In this document: piece by piece, positions 23,392-32,565 of the stretch
Numbering within the stretch: the first letter of the stretch is position 1
How the letters are laid out: each line of letters starts with the position of its first letter
Origin: Symsagittifera roscoffensis
Taxonomy: Eukaryota; Xenacoelomorpha; Acoela; Convolutidae
NCBI RefSeq assembly: GCF_963678635.1
Contig: NC_087066.1
Span: forward strand, 67,279,477-67,343,476
Direction of reading: 5' to 3'
Length of the DNA stretch: 64,000 nucleotides
Program-made: the position numbers and the translations under genes
The notes under the pieces: model-generated
The model's database searches: none
Told to the model about the DNA's origin: nothing
Seen by the model: the letters and a program-made list of their open reading frames with translations, nothing else

Positions 23392-24750
23392 TTCTATCTA
23401 AAAACCATATACGCTTACAATCCGTTCATTTTTTTGTTAAATTTCTTCTTAGAAGGTTAAGAACAACCCTGAAGGTTATGAAAACTATAACAAAAAAGCC
23501 AGCTGTGCTAACATTATTATAAAACAAAGATGAAGGTGTAGAATCAATCGTTAAACTAGAAAACAGAAGCTGAAAAGTGAGTCAAGAAAACAGAATACTA
23601 AGAAAACCCTATTTGCAGGGAGAAAGCTTCAAAAAAAATATCACAGATCGGAATCACATTAAGGCATTGCCTAATGCTCAGAATTAAACAAAACTGAACA
23701 AAAATACTGACTTCACTGGCTCAGTGAATAGGGAAAATGAGCTATTTAAATCTCTAGAACACTGAAAAAAACCAACAGGCAGCTGAAAAGTGCCAATGCA
23801 CTCAAGGAAACCAAACCAAGGATAAGGGAACATTTATTAGCGTTGTTCCAGTCTCAAAACTTTAGTAATAAGTCAATATGACCGATTTATGCTTACATTC
23901 AACTACGATAGTTTTTACGATCGCTCTCAAGTTCTCGCGCGTCAACACGGAGAGTTGCGTTGATCTCTGGCAACTCTTAGGAAACCATGTTGACGTGTTG
24001 ACTTATACTGTTTTATTATTGTGGTGCATCATCCTGAAGGTTAAGATAGAAGCTCAATCAGTCCTCACTAAATTTGCAGAAACTCCTCGTGTTGTAGCCA
24101 CCTTGAAACAAACTCATTTGAGAATGATGCTTCGAAATTGGACGCTGTTTTTTGTAACTGATCACTTGATTTATTTCTATCGCTGATCATTTTCTTTAAA
24201 TTTTAATTGATCACTTGGTTTTTTCATGATCGTTGATTAGTGTCTTTAATTTTTTAATGCTGAAGATGCACAAAATCTGCTCAAATGCTTAAATTGACAA
24301 TTAATATCCGGCCATGCTAAGGTTGAGTGTTTCAGAGTTGATCAGTGCAAAATTGATCAAGTGTGCCAGTTGGCCATAATCAAGGAAGTTTTTGTTTTAA
24401 ATTTATTGAAATTAGAATTCAGCCTATCATGAACAACTTTTCGAGACATCTGTAAAACGGAAAATCACAACACCCGAATTAACAATTGCGGGAAAGCTGG
24501 GACATTTTGCATGAATTCAAATGGTATTGCAATTGACCTATGGTTAACAAGAGTAGAGCTGACTCGTTGTTGTCAGAGAATACTAAGAGTGATTCCGGAA
24601 AGTAGTTCGGCAAAGCCAGTAATTCCTGTGAACAACAGAATAATGTAACATTTGCCCAGAAAGAATATGACGAGGAAAAGTACAGTTAAATCTTATAACA
24701 ACTGGCTACCGTCAAGATAAAGCCTTAAGTGTTTTCAACCGTCTCTCAGA
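23392..24750. other. 5' flank of the PP2A scaffold gene
   Basis: I see no supported gene. A 102-codon plus-strand frame beginning with ATG at 23878 and ending at 24186 has no recognisable domain or splice context and may be chance. Near 24160-24235 there is a cluster of TGATCA/TGATCG words spaced by T-rich DNA. Their significance is unknown. Confidence 0.4.
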
Positions 24751-25070
24751 GCCAATTCACCTGGTCGCCAAACATTTAGTGCTTGTAAAATCAGTCTCTC
24801 GATTGTGGCTGTCGCGTTGAGCAGGCCAAAAGGCATCCTTTTTCGTTGAAATAAACCCGGTTCTCAAGCAAATCCCCTTTTCTCCCTATCTTGTTTCTTA
24901 AATGGTACCTGCCAGAATGATGATCCTAGATCAAGAATGGTAAGAAAAACTTAGCATCCACCAATTTCGAAAGACTTTCGTCTATTCTTGAGATGTGATA
25001 GGAATCCTTCACCGTGACCGATTTCATAGATCGAAAGTCACAGCAGAATCTCATATCATCCCCTTTCTTT
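24750..25070 (-). pseudogene. Decayed Ty3/gypsy reverse transcriptase fragment
   Basis: Translated on the minus strand, the stretch keeps the order of blocks typical of Ty3/gypsy reverse transcriptases: MRFCCDFRSMKSVTVKDSYH, then RIDESLSKL..AKFF, then FWQVPFKKQDREK, then PFGLLNATATIERL. The blocks fall in different frames and are broken by stops, so this is a fossil. Related but less readable sequence continues to about 25440, where the words AACTGGCCAACGTCTAAA and CACCGTCTC resemble 24700-24760. No intact gag, protease, integrase or LTR was found. Confidence 0.72.
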
Positions 25071-25589
25071 TTCAGCCATCACTAGTCAACATGCTCACGG
25101 CGATTTAGATGGGTCTATTAAAACATTCACCCGGAAGATACATATCCACGGAAAATAAAGCAAGGTCCTAAGACGACTGGCCAACGTCTAAACAGAGCTT
25201 TACATGTTTTTCACCGTCTCTACCAAAGCCAGTTATTTTGGTGGTCTTTCTAACATCGGGTCGACAAAAACGTTACTGTTCTCCGGCTTCGACCAGAACG
25301 CTCAAATTAACTTAATTACATGCAAAATCAGTGAGCTCATGGTAGGGTCTCAGTATCCCCAGACCACGAGATCACTCCTAAAATCAGGGCTACTACTACT
25401 TCTTGAATTATTTTTGTTTTTGTTCAGTAGATAAAAATCATCATCTCCATCGAAGATGGATCAACCCTTTCTCCCAACTCCTAGCTTCTCATCCTAGCAA
25501 AATGAATTCAGATGTTAATCAAATTCAATTCAGGACATAATAGGGAAGCTAAAAGTCTATATAAAATGCTATGAGTTTCAGTCCCGAGA
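25071..25589. other. Retrotransposon-derived and unassigned DNA
   Basis: The first 370 bases look like continuing retrotransposon debris, by similarity of words to the neighbouring reverse-transcriptase fossil. The remainder is unassigned. A TATATAAAA motif lies at about 25558. Confidence 0.35.
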
Positions 25590-26060
25590 CCTCTCCGGAT
25601 TCTTGAATCCGGGGAAATAAGACCTCTATTTGCCTTCCGGAAGGCTGTCTTCTACCCTTCACCGTTGTTCGCAAGGGCCTTGCAACTATTGTAGCGACAC
25701 AATAGTTGCAACTCGGAAGGGTCTCTACTATTTCTGCTAGTCTCTAATTCCGATTCTAAGTTTTTCCGTTGTTATCGTCGCCGCAACTCTTGTTGTTGTG
25801 TTTTATTTCGGTTTTTCTGCCAAAATGGCCGTTTCTGACGCTTCTCAGAAATATGACGTCATACTTCGAAATTTTAAAAATTTGAAACACCAGAATATTC
25901 TAGCCTTCGCCGTTTGGCTACTCGTTCCAATAACAGTGCTAATCCTTCAAAACTGCTAATTCGGAAGGTTAGCTGCTAAAATTTCGAATCTGCATTTTCG
26001 TCCATTCTGGTCGAATGTCACATGCTCCCCGGACAGTCCGGTCAATGTCCCCTTTGAATC
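25590..26060. repeat. Cluster of perfect short inverted repeats
   Basis: Within 470 bases there are several hairpins: CCGGATTCTTGAATCCGG (about 25598), CCTTCCGGAAGG (about 25639), a 13 bp perfect stem TTGCAACTATTGT with its complement across a six-base loop (about 25679-25710), and CCGGACAGTCCGG (about 26027). The segment is less AT-rich than its surroundings. It lies downstream of the multi-ORF cassette on the cassette's strand, so it could be that element's non-coding 3' region; this is inference. Confidence 0.6.
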
Positions 26061-26833
26061 TCGCAATGTTCGTAAAATTGGTACAGTGCAATCGAACAGA
26101 ATTTACAAAATACACGAAATTACTTTTATCCGCGTCATATCGACTCACTGCAGAATATAAATGGCATCATACTACATCACTATAGCCTTCCAATTTTTTC
26201 ACTAATCTGCCTATTGAGGATATGACCTAAGGTAAAAACATCTTTTCTGACTTCCAATGTCCATGTCTTGATTTAAAACTTTTTCTCCTAGATTTTAAAA
26301 GATGTTGGTTTGCAGGACAGTCCTGTCAGCCAACAAGCTAAAATTATCCTACCATGCTTCTTCCTTTCGGAAATCTTGCTTGTTATTGTCCTGAATATTA
26401 AAACTAAGGAGCTCTGTGGTTAGAAAGAACAATGAAACAATCTCTCTCTTCAAGAGATTACCCAAGCCTTTCATGTCACCACAAAGTGATCAGTTCTCCT
26501 AGTTGATTAAAAACAGTCATTCAGGCTGGAATATTTGAATATACTCTTTACTCAAGCCTTTATAAATAAGTAGTAAGTGTCTCTAAAGCAAATTTATAAA
26601 TGCAACAAATTCTTTAATGTTCAAACCTCAACTAAATGTTTCAGTTTTCAATTACAACTTGGTTGCATGTTTTCTCACTTGAGTTTTTCACACACACATA
26701 AAACAATTCTGAGTTTTAACTTCTTCTTTTTCGTCACTCCTTTGTTTCTCTTATTTTCGTCGCTTAGAAATTCTAAAACTTCTAAACTCTTCTAATTTTT
26801 ATTCTTTTTGCATCTTGTTCTTTCGACCATTTG
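26061..26833. other. Unassigned DNA 3' of the multi-ORF cassette
   Basis: No gene is supported. It may be the 3' non-coding end of the cassette. A second GGACAGTCCTGTC-type palindrome is present near 26317. Confidence 0.35.
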
Positions 26834-27079
26834 TCAATGTTCCATCTCTTCCTCCTGTGATACTGACTCTGCACTTTCAGTTTCTGTGTCTTGCAACACA
26901 TCGTTAGCTATTCTGACGCTGTTGGAAGCAGTCCTCCAACACTTCTGCTCTTCTACCCTCTGTTTGCAACAAGGTAGGGGATCCAAGTTAGATTCTCTGT
27001 TCCTGCAGAAGCTGTGTGGAGACACAACGTCACGTTTCTCTCCAAATCTTCCTTCAACATCTCTTCCTTCTCCTTTCCA
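26834..27079 (-). CDS. Cassette ORF G, short acidic frame after two stops
   Basis: In the same frame as ORF F, after TGA-ACG-TAG, the frame is open for 81 more codons. It includes a CCKQR motif and ends in a Glu/Ser-rich tail (DTETESAESVSQEEEMEH). It could be a separate small protein, a readthrough tail of ORF F, or chance. Confidence is low because it is short. Confidence 0.25.
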   Translation of the reverse strand, partial: WKGEGRDVEGRFGEKRDVVSPHSFCRNRESNLDPLPCCKQRVEEQKCWRTASNSVRIANDVLQDTETESAESVSQEEEMEH

Positions 27080-27085
27080 CTACGT

Positions 27086-27484
27086 TCACTTGTCCTGCCG
27101 TGCTTCGACATGCTTTTTGGCAAATTCGTACAACCATGCAGTCATGTTAGCTCTGAACCATGGCATCAGTCGTCTTCTCGCCCATATCTTTTTCACTTCC
27201 ATCGGAATGTTTAGAATTTTGCACATTGTCTCAAAAAGATCTAAATCTTTTAGACAATCCAATTTCTGCAACTGTTCTCTCGTTGGCGCTTCCTGTCTAT
27301 TGTTCTCTCTCACAAGAGCTTCCAGCCATCGTATCGCCATCATAACTCCCACTATCACTATTGTTTTGTGCCGTGATGAGTCTGGTAAACCCATGGAGAG
27401 CAGCTCTCCAGAGTCCCAGATCAACACCAGATTACTACGCTCGGATACCACCAGGTCTGCAGCAAGCAGTGGCAGGGAAACTCG
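27086..27484 (-). CDS. Cassette ORF F, -1 frame to ORF E
   Basis: Open for 132 codons from a TGA at 27487 to a TGA at 27088, overlapping ORF E by 64 bases in the -1 frame. The first ATG is at 27394. The protein is basic and helical (KDLDLFETMCKILNIPMEV, WARRRLMPWFRANMTAWLY). A GTTTCCC at 27481-27475 lies at the right phase for a -1 shift but does not fit the canonical X-XXY-YYZ rule. Function unknown. Confidence 0.42.
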   Translation of the reverse strand, partial: RVSLPLLAADLVVSERSNLVLIWDSGELLSMGLPDSSRHKTIVIVGVMMAIRWLEALVRENNRQEAPTREQLQKLDCLKDLDLFETMCKILNIPMEVKKIWARRRLMPWFRANMTAWLYEFAKKHVEARQDK

Positions 27485-28884
27485 TCATGTGTCAACATGA
27501 TGCTCCTCCAATTACGTTTTCCCGAAGCTTCCAGTAATGGTTCCACTTCCATCATCACTCGGTGGACTTCATCATTCTCGTCTACTGTATTGTAATCTGT
27601 AACGGTTGATCCTCTCTGTTTCTGTCTCTCAAAGTCACTGAAGTTCCCACTCACGTATCCCATGAACTTCCTTCCCAGTATCGATTCCAACTCCTCCTTT
27701 GTTCTCTCTGGAACTGCTGAGAACATCTTACATAGCAACTCGTAAAATTTTTTGGACGTTCTCGTTAGTCTCACACACTTTGGCACTGAGAAGGCTTGAT
27801 CCACGATCGTTCTCGTACTCTTTACACCCACAGCTACGAAAAGCACCGGGTATCTGCTCTTGCACATTGGAGCCAATGTCGATCCCACCAAATATCGTGC
27901 TCCTGATGGTCTACAATAAGTCTCACTGTGTCTGATGTTCATTTCCGCCTCGATCGCTTCCCTCCATTTTCCTATGTGCTTCTGCTCAGTTTGCAAAACT
28001 CCTGGGAACACTTCTACACTGATGGCTGTGACCATCTCATGTCTCTGTTCTAGATTCAATAGTGACTCTAAAGAACCAAACATGCTGTAGAATCCTAGTG
28101 CAGTCACTAGATTCACCTCGGTTCCTCCATGGCAATCTGCGATCAGTTCCGTTTCCGTCCTTGCTTTCATCACGACATTCCCAAACAATATCGTCAATTG
28201 CTTGTGTTGTCTCTCTAGGGTTTTCACACAATCCAGACCTCCACAAACGTGACCTTCCAGTCCACAGACTTCCGCCAGACAGCTACCAGGTTTGACCCAG
28301 TCTTCTGGTCCCCAGCCAGGCAACTCCACTTTGTCTTCCTCGTTGCTCCTAGAGGCTGTTATCATCACATTATATATGATGTTAAGGTCACGCAGGTTAC
28401 AGTCTGCATTCAGCTCCCTCTGCACATCTTGTGTCGCCCGTAATATAGAGTCAGCATTGGGACTAGGATACCATGATGGTCTCATCAGTTCCCTTACTAC
28501 CATCAAGCTCGTTCTCAGTAGTTCATCTGAGAATCCCAACCCAAACTCCACTCTTTTGTCGGATTTTGGTACGGAAGGTGCAGTCACCTCTTCTTCCAAG
28601 ACCACTCCCAATTTGGTCTGCTGATTATTAGCGCTCTTAATCGTTGGAATTCTCGACGTCCAGAATCTTAGCAACACTGCCTGCTCGTAATCAAAGAAGC
28701 AATCGCGTATGTCTTCACTCAGGAAAGGGTTGTACGCTATCCCTATGATTCCGGACACGTAGCTGTACGACTTCTTCTTGATCGGTCCACAATACTCACT
28801 GGATTTCGGCAGTGCCCCCATAGATTCTTTAGTGAGTCTCAGCTCCTTGTTTGAAAATCTCCTGAACTCGTCTATCTTTCTCAT
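27421..28884 (-). CDS. Cassette ORF E, unknown Cys-containing protein
   Basis: Begins with ATG at 28884, in the same frame as ORF D and four codons after its TAG, and runs 487 codons. It is the longest ATG-initiated frame of the cassette. Notable are a Cys/Gly cluster (CLAEVCGLEGHVCGGLDC) around residue 205, a further spread of single cysteines, and a Trp-rich C-terminus. There is no clear signal peptide or membrane segment. ORF F overlaps its last 64 bases in the -1 frame. It is present once in the window because the second cassette copy is truncated before it. No family recognised. Confidence 0.55.
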   Translation of the reverse strand: MRKIDEFRRFSNKELRLTKESMGALPKSSEYCGPIKKKSYSYVSGIIGIAYNPFLSEDIRDCFFDYEQAVLLRFWTSRIPTIKSANNQQTKLGVVLEEEVTAPSVPKSDKRVEFGLGFSDELLRTSLMVVRELMRPSWYPSPNADSILRATQDVQRELNADCNLRDLNIIYNVMITASRSNEEDKVELPGWGPEDWVKPGSCLAEVCGLEGHVCGGLDCVKTLERQHKQLTILFGNVVMKARTETELIADCHGGTEVNLVTALGFYSMFGSLESLLNLEQRHEMVTAISVEVFPGVLQTEQKHIGKWREAIEAEMNIRHSETYCRPSGARYLVGSTLAPMCKSRYPVLFVAVGVKSTRTIVDQAFSVPKCVRLTRTSKKFYELLCKMFSAVPERTKEELESILGRKFMGYVSGNFSDFERQKQRGSTVTDYNTVDENDEVHRVMMEVEPLLEASGKRNWRSIMLTHDEFPCHCLLQTWWYPSVVIWC

Positions 28885-28893
28885 GGGCTCTAA

Positions 28894-29817
28894 CTACTCA
28901 GGTTCTTTCATATTCAACCGCATCGGCTTGCTTTGATGCATATCCAGCAGTGCTAGCAAGAGTAAGGCTTTTGCTCGTTCATCGCCCTCCCTCAGCATCT
29001 TGACACAGGTGTTCAATGCTGGTACTGAAATCTGCTCTGTCATGAATCGAATGAAACAGAGAGCGTCTCTCCGCTTCGAGCACGCTACTGCTGCTCCCTC
29101 TTGGGTTATCAGATCCCTCAGGTTCGTCATAAGGAAAACCTTCTCTTCTTTTGACCTCTTCCTTTCTTCCGAATCATACTCCTCGCGAGTCAATCCCATC
29201 ATGCACCAGGCAAACCTCAGTTGTAATTCGGTTCTCACGTAAGGTACCGCCATGAGAGCGTGTATTCTTGGCGCAGTACTCATCTCTTCTTCGAAGTACC
29301 GTAACACCACTGCTTTCCATGGAAGGCTCACCAATTGCTCCATCGTTTCTGCCTGCATCTCAGACGACGCTAAAGTCCCGTACGCCTTCTGCTTGAGGGT
29401 GGTGCCTTGCAACATCGTCTCCAGATAACTCTCCATGGCACTCATGCCTTCCAGAGCCATCACATACCCTCTAGCCGAGTTTCGGTACTCCAACATCTCC
29501 ATGTATCCACCGGCGGGTTCATCTATCGACACAGTCTCCGACACGGTCAGTCGGTTATACTCCAATGGTACTAGTTGTCCTGCGACACTTCCCTTTCCGT
29601 GGTTCATGGGAGATGGTTTAAAGTCTTTCAATGTGCTTTCTCCACATTGGCTGAGTATTTCCATTTCTAAGGTTGCTCCAGTCAGAGTGCGGTCACTTTT
29701 TTTGGATTTGTAACCTGTTGACTTTATCCCTGCCATGAGAATGGGAGGCACCATCGCTACATCAGTTAACATTTTGTCCGTGCCAGGCAGTTGATAATCA
29801 CCTTGTCCCAAATCCAT
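28894..29817 (-). CDS. Cassette ORF D, unknown protein
   Basis: Begins with a genuine ATG at 29817 (MDLGQGDYQLPGTDKMLTD) inside the end of ORF C, in the -1 frame to it, and runs 307 codons to a TAG. The protein is mostly helical in character, with Met-rich and Glu-rich stretches, and ends in a Leu-rich helix (AKALLLLALLDMHQSKPMRL). After the TAG the same frame stays open and ORF E starts four codons later, so a readthrough product of about 800 residues is possible. The tandem-duplication breakpoint (29386) cuts this gene. Function unknown. Confidence 0.55.
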   Translation of the reverse strand: MDLGQGDYQLPGTDKMLTDVAMVPPILMAGIKSTGYKSKKSDRTLTGATLEMEILSQCGESTLKDFKPSPMNHGKGSVAGQLVPLEYNRLTVSETVSIDEPAGGYMEMLEYRNSARGYVMALEGMSAMESYLETMLQGTTLKQKAYGTLASSEMQAETMEQLVSLPWKAVVLRYFEEEMSTAPRIHALMAVPYVRTELQLRFAWCMMGLTREEYDSEERKRSKEEKVFLMTNLRDLITQEGAAVACSKRRDALCFIRFMTEQISVPALNTCVKMLREGDERAKALLLLALLDMHQSKPMRLNMKEPE

Positions 29818-30497
29818 GACCTCTTCGACCCGTTTTCTTTTCGCTGAATTGACAATTTCATCGATATCTCTGAATCCACCTTCGTCTTTCCTACTCTCCT
29901 CGGTATCATTTTGCTGCCTAACTTCATCTTCACCTCGTTGATCTTATCAATCACCAATTTTGATCGCATCGTTCTCTTCCTGGTTCTTGACAGATATACC
30001 ACCTCTCCTTTATCATCCTGCGGTATCATCTTGATGGAAGAGTTCGCTTCACTTTCATCAGTGGCTGAGTCAATCATCAACTCACTCAATCTCCCTTCAC
30101 ACTCATCAAGTTTGTCAAGGACTTCCCGCATCAATGGTCGGTTGAGACCTAGTTTCAAAATGGACTGGGTCCCATAGCTCTGAACCACTGTCCAGACTTC
30201 TTCCATGAACGCCACTCTGTCCAATCTACATCCCGTCCTACTTTCATGGTCTCGGTGATGTACTTCCCACTCTTCTTCGGGCAACATTCCCAAGAAAGGT
30301 ACTCTGGCAGAGCATTCTATTCTTCTTCTCCTAGGTGATTCCATGAGGATTCTTTGTTCGTTATTTCTCGAATTGCCCGGAGAGCTGCTCTCCGGCAATT
30401 TCCGATTCATTTCTGTAAAGGCTGACGGAGGTTCCAGCGTCGAAGTGCCTTCATCTGCTGGCTCAGTCGCCTCCAACGTATCCGCGTTGTTCTCAAA
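29766..30497 (-). CDS. Cassette ORF C, unknown charged protein
   Basis: Open for 243 codons, back in the frame of ORF A. Its upstream stop (30500-30498) almost touches the stop of ORF B. The first ATG is at 30410, giving 214 residues. The protein has a Ser/Pro-rich start with an SPRRRRIECS basic motif, an acidic middle and a basic end (RKRTMRSKL, KMIPRRVGKTK). Its last 52 bases overlap ORF D. No known domain is visible. The second copy (38270-37539) differs by one residue, Gly to Glu in the motif FLGMLPEEE. Confidence 0.5.
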   Translation of the reverse strand, partial: FENNADTLEATEPADEGTSTLEPPSAFTEMNRKLPESSSPGNSRNNEQRILMESPRRRRIECSARVPFLGMLPEEEWEVHHRDHESRTGCRLDRVAFMEEVWTVVQSYGTQSILKLGLNRPLMREVLDKLDECEGRLSELMIDSATDESEANSSIKMIPQDDKGEVVYLSRTRKRTMRSKLVIDKINEVKMKLGSKMIPRRVGKTKVDSEISMKLSIQRKENGSKRSWIWDKVIINCLARTKC

Positions 30498-30864
30498 TCA
30501 CTGAGGAAATTGAAATCAGGCTGGATACTCCTCCTGTCGATGCACTGTCGTCTTCCCCACCAGCTTGATTTACATCTTGTTGCATGGGTTCTTCCATTTG
30601 ACGGCTTCCTACCTGCTCATCATCTCCTTCTGACGTATCCTTCTTCGAGCTTGAGGGTCCTTGCTTTTCAGTGTCGGCCCCTTCCAGAAATTTCGGTATG
30701 ATCAGTGTGCCGGCCGATCCATCCTCCTCTTCTCCATGGACCACTTTGATTTCCTCACAGCCGAAGGGTGCTAGGAAGGTTCTCCTCTGCAGCGTTCCTC
30801 CTACTGTCAACTCCGGTTTCACACTAGTCAGGATCAAGGAGGCCTCAGACAGTTTCGTTGCCTC
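30493..30864 (-). CDS. Cassette ORF B, acidic, -1 frame to ORF A
   Basis: Open for 123 codons from just after a TGA at 30867 to a TGA at 30495. It overlaps the end of ORF A by 31 bases and is in the -1 frame relative to it. It has no ATG until about two-thirds of its length. The protein starts with a hydrophobic/basic part (FLAPFGCEEIKVVHG) and ends with an acidic Ser/Asp/Glu/Gln-rich tail. No canonical slippery heptamer is present in the overlap. It may be a frameshift extension of ORF A, or ORF A may have suffered an old indel; both copies share the arrangement. No homology recognised. Confidence 0.45.
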   Translation of the reverse strand, partial: EATKLSEASLILTSVKPELTVGGTLQRRTFLAPFGCEEIKVVHGEEEDGSAGTLIIPKFLEGADTEKQGPSSSKKDTSEGDDEQVGSRQMEEPMQQDVNQAGGEDDSASTGGVSSLISISSVI

Positions 30865-32426
30865 TCATCTTCATAGGCGCTAGGCCTAATTCCGCCCATT
30901 CCTCCAGGCTTGGGAGTCGCGGCGTTGCTTATTCGCCTTCTCGTCGCTTGATCCGTGTAGGCAAATCGTGTATACTGTAACACGGCAATATTCCTTCCCA
31001 CAAAGTATGGATCCATTCTTACCACGAATTTTCCTACTCTCCTTTCATTGGTTTCAAATGCTCTCAACCTTGGAGTTTGTACCACGGAGACTGCTCCGAG
31101 CAATATCCTTCTTATCAGAGGGAATTCAGGGATCTTTTCCGGCAGCTTCTCGTAATCACCCCAGTTTTTCGTCTCTTTTCTCACCTTGAGATATGCTGTA
31201 GTGAGACGAGGAACTCTGGTTATTTCACCATTCGTCTTATCATAGGGTCTCAGATTCCAGAGCTTCGGAAACACCTCGATGTGCCCTCTCTCTACTTCTC
31301 CCATACGATCACGGAAGTGATCATCAAAGTTGATGACTGTCATTTCTGGCTCTGATATCTTCGCAAATAACAGATCATCGCTCATGAGCTCCCGCAATGC
31401 GTGCTGCTCACACCAGTTCAGCGCACTACCGTCCACTGCTGATATGAGGTTCAGGTGCAGCACCGACCTCCTATACGCCTCCACTTTAACATCAGGGAAC
31501 GCAAACGTGACTGCTGGTCCATAGATCACTGTCACAAACTCCGTGGCTCCTCTGATCAACGCTAAGGGATCAGTCCTCATAGCCAAGCTCAGATCGGTTA
31601 GTAGGGGCATGCCCCCAACATGTCGTCTCGCATCTTCTTCCCTTTCGATAGTCCCATCTTCTCCCGTTTCAAAGCGATTTTGTTGTAAGAGATACTGGAT
31701 AACAGTGTGTCTCAGGACTCTTATCTTATTCCACGGGTCCGTGGCTCTCTTCATGTCTAATTTCCTCACCTTCTCTCTCATCTGCTCTGGACAACGTGTC
31801 AGCTTCATTAGTCCTCCCAAGTTTCCGTGGGTAATCGCAATCAATGTTAGAAGCCCATCTAAACGCAGGTTCTGAACTCCTTCGGTGAGCAGTACCGCCG
31901 GTCCTTTCACGAAACTCTCTGCTCCAAACGTCACGAACACGGCTAGTAGTTCCACAATCGATACTTCCACTACGGCTTGGAGGAATTCCTTTATCAAGTT
32001 ATGAGAGAGCTTCGGGTAGACTTTCGCCAAGAAGGACGCGGTCCATCCGGCTCCCAACCTAGTTGAATTTTCTGAAGTAGTTGGTGTTGGTGACTGGGGT
32101 ATATCAAAATGAACTCCAGGGGTTTGAAAATTTCTATTTCTTCGTGGACGTATAATTTGTCTGTTTATTTCAACTGTATTTTGATTTTGACTAGTGTGTC
32201 TTATTCTGTTTAAGTCTTGTGGTAATGTGGGGTACAAATTATATGTTGGTTCACTTAGGGGTGCTTGTCGCTGAACTGGTTCTAATGGTTCGGATAAGCG
32301 AGCGTGTCGTTCTAAAAAAGTGTATGGGTTATTTTGAAAAGAAATTTGTGTGGATGTTTGGGGGTTTTGGCTAGTTGTGGGTTTTCTTGGGATGATGTCG
32401 GTGAAGACTGATTTTGTGATTGTTGG
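30834..32426 (-). CDS. Cassette ORF A, unknown protein
   Basis: Open for 530 codons from a TAA at 32429-32427 to a TGA at 30836. No ATG occurs near the beginning; the first in-frame ATG is at 31808, well inside. The N-terminal 110 residues are rich in Asn, Gln, Pro, Ser and Thr with an RPRRNRN basic patch, as in a disordered nucleic-acid-binding arm. The rest is helix-rich with a hydrophobic stretch (VVEVSIVELLAVFVTFGAES) and many charged residues. A disordered basic arm followed by a globular body would suit a capsid or nucleocapsid protein, but this is inference. Translation may begin at a non-ATG codon or after splicing: a CTAAC-like branch point and a CAG at 32407 precede the conserved part. 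The copy at 40199-38607 is also open. Confidence 0.55.
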   Translation of the reverse strand, partial: PTITKSVFTDIIPRKPTTSQNPQTSTQISFQNNPYTFLERHARLSEPLEPVQRQAPLSEPTYNLYPTLPQDLNRIRHTSQNQNTVEINRQIIRPRRNRNFQTPGVHFDIPQSPTPTTSENSTRLGAGWTASFLAKVYPKLSHNLIKEFLQAVVEVSIVELLAVFVTFGAESFVKGPAVLLTEGVQNLRLDGLLTLIAITHGNLGGLMKLTRCPEQMREKVRKLDMKRATDPWNKIRVLRHTVIQYLLQQNRFETGEDGTIEREEDARRHVGGMPLLTDLSLAMRTDPLALIRGATEFVTVIYGPAVTFAFPDVKVEAYRRSVLHLNLISAVDGSALNWCEQHALRELMSDDLLFAKISEPEMTVINFDDHFRDRMGEVERGHIEVFPKLWNLRPYDKTNGEITRVPRLTTAYLKVRKETKNWGDYEKLPEKIPEFPLIRRILLGAVSVVQTPRLRAFETNERRVGKFVVRMDPYFVGRNIAVLQYTRFAYTDQATRRRISNAATPKPGGMGGIRPSAYEDERQRNCLRPP

Positions 32427-32565
32427 TTAGCAATTTTTGAAACGTGTCCGATTGATTTTTTCTAGTGGGAAGATTTATGTTTATTGTGATTTTGTGATTG
32501 TTGGTTAGCAATTTTTTAAACGTGTCCGATTGATTTTTTCTAGTGGGAAGATTTATGTTTATTGT
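32410..32565 (+). repeat. 78 bp tandem duplication in the cassette leader
   Basis: Two nearly identical 78 bp units start at 32410 and 32488, each beginning GATTTTGTGATTGTTGG and containing GAAGATTTATGTTTATTG. They lie just upstream of ORF A on its strand. The second cassette copy has the same pair at about 40183-40338, so the duplication predates the segmental one. Confidence 0.85.

Noticed and set aside
29000-31875. Plus-strand frames of 60-115 codons antisense to the cassette ORFs
   Set aside because: They are complements of the minus-strand frames and are Ser/Leu-rich as expected for shadow frames.
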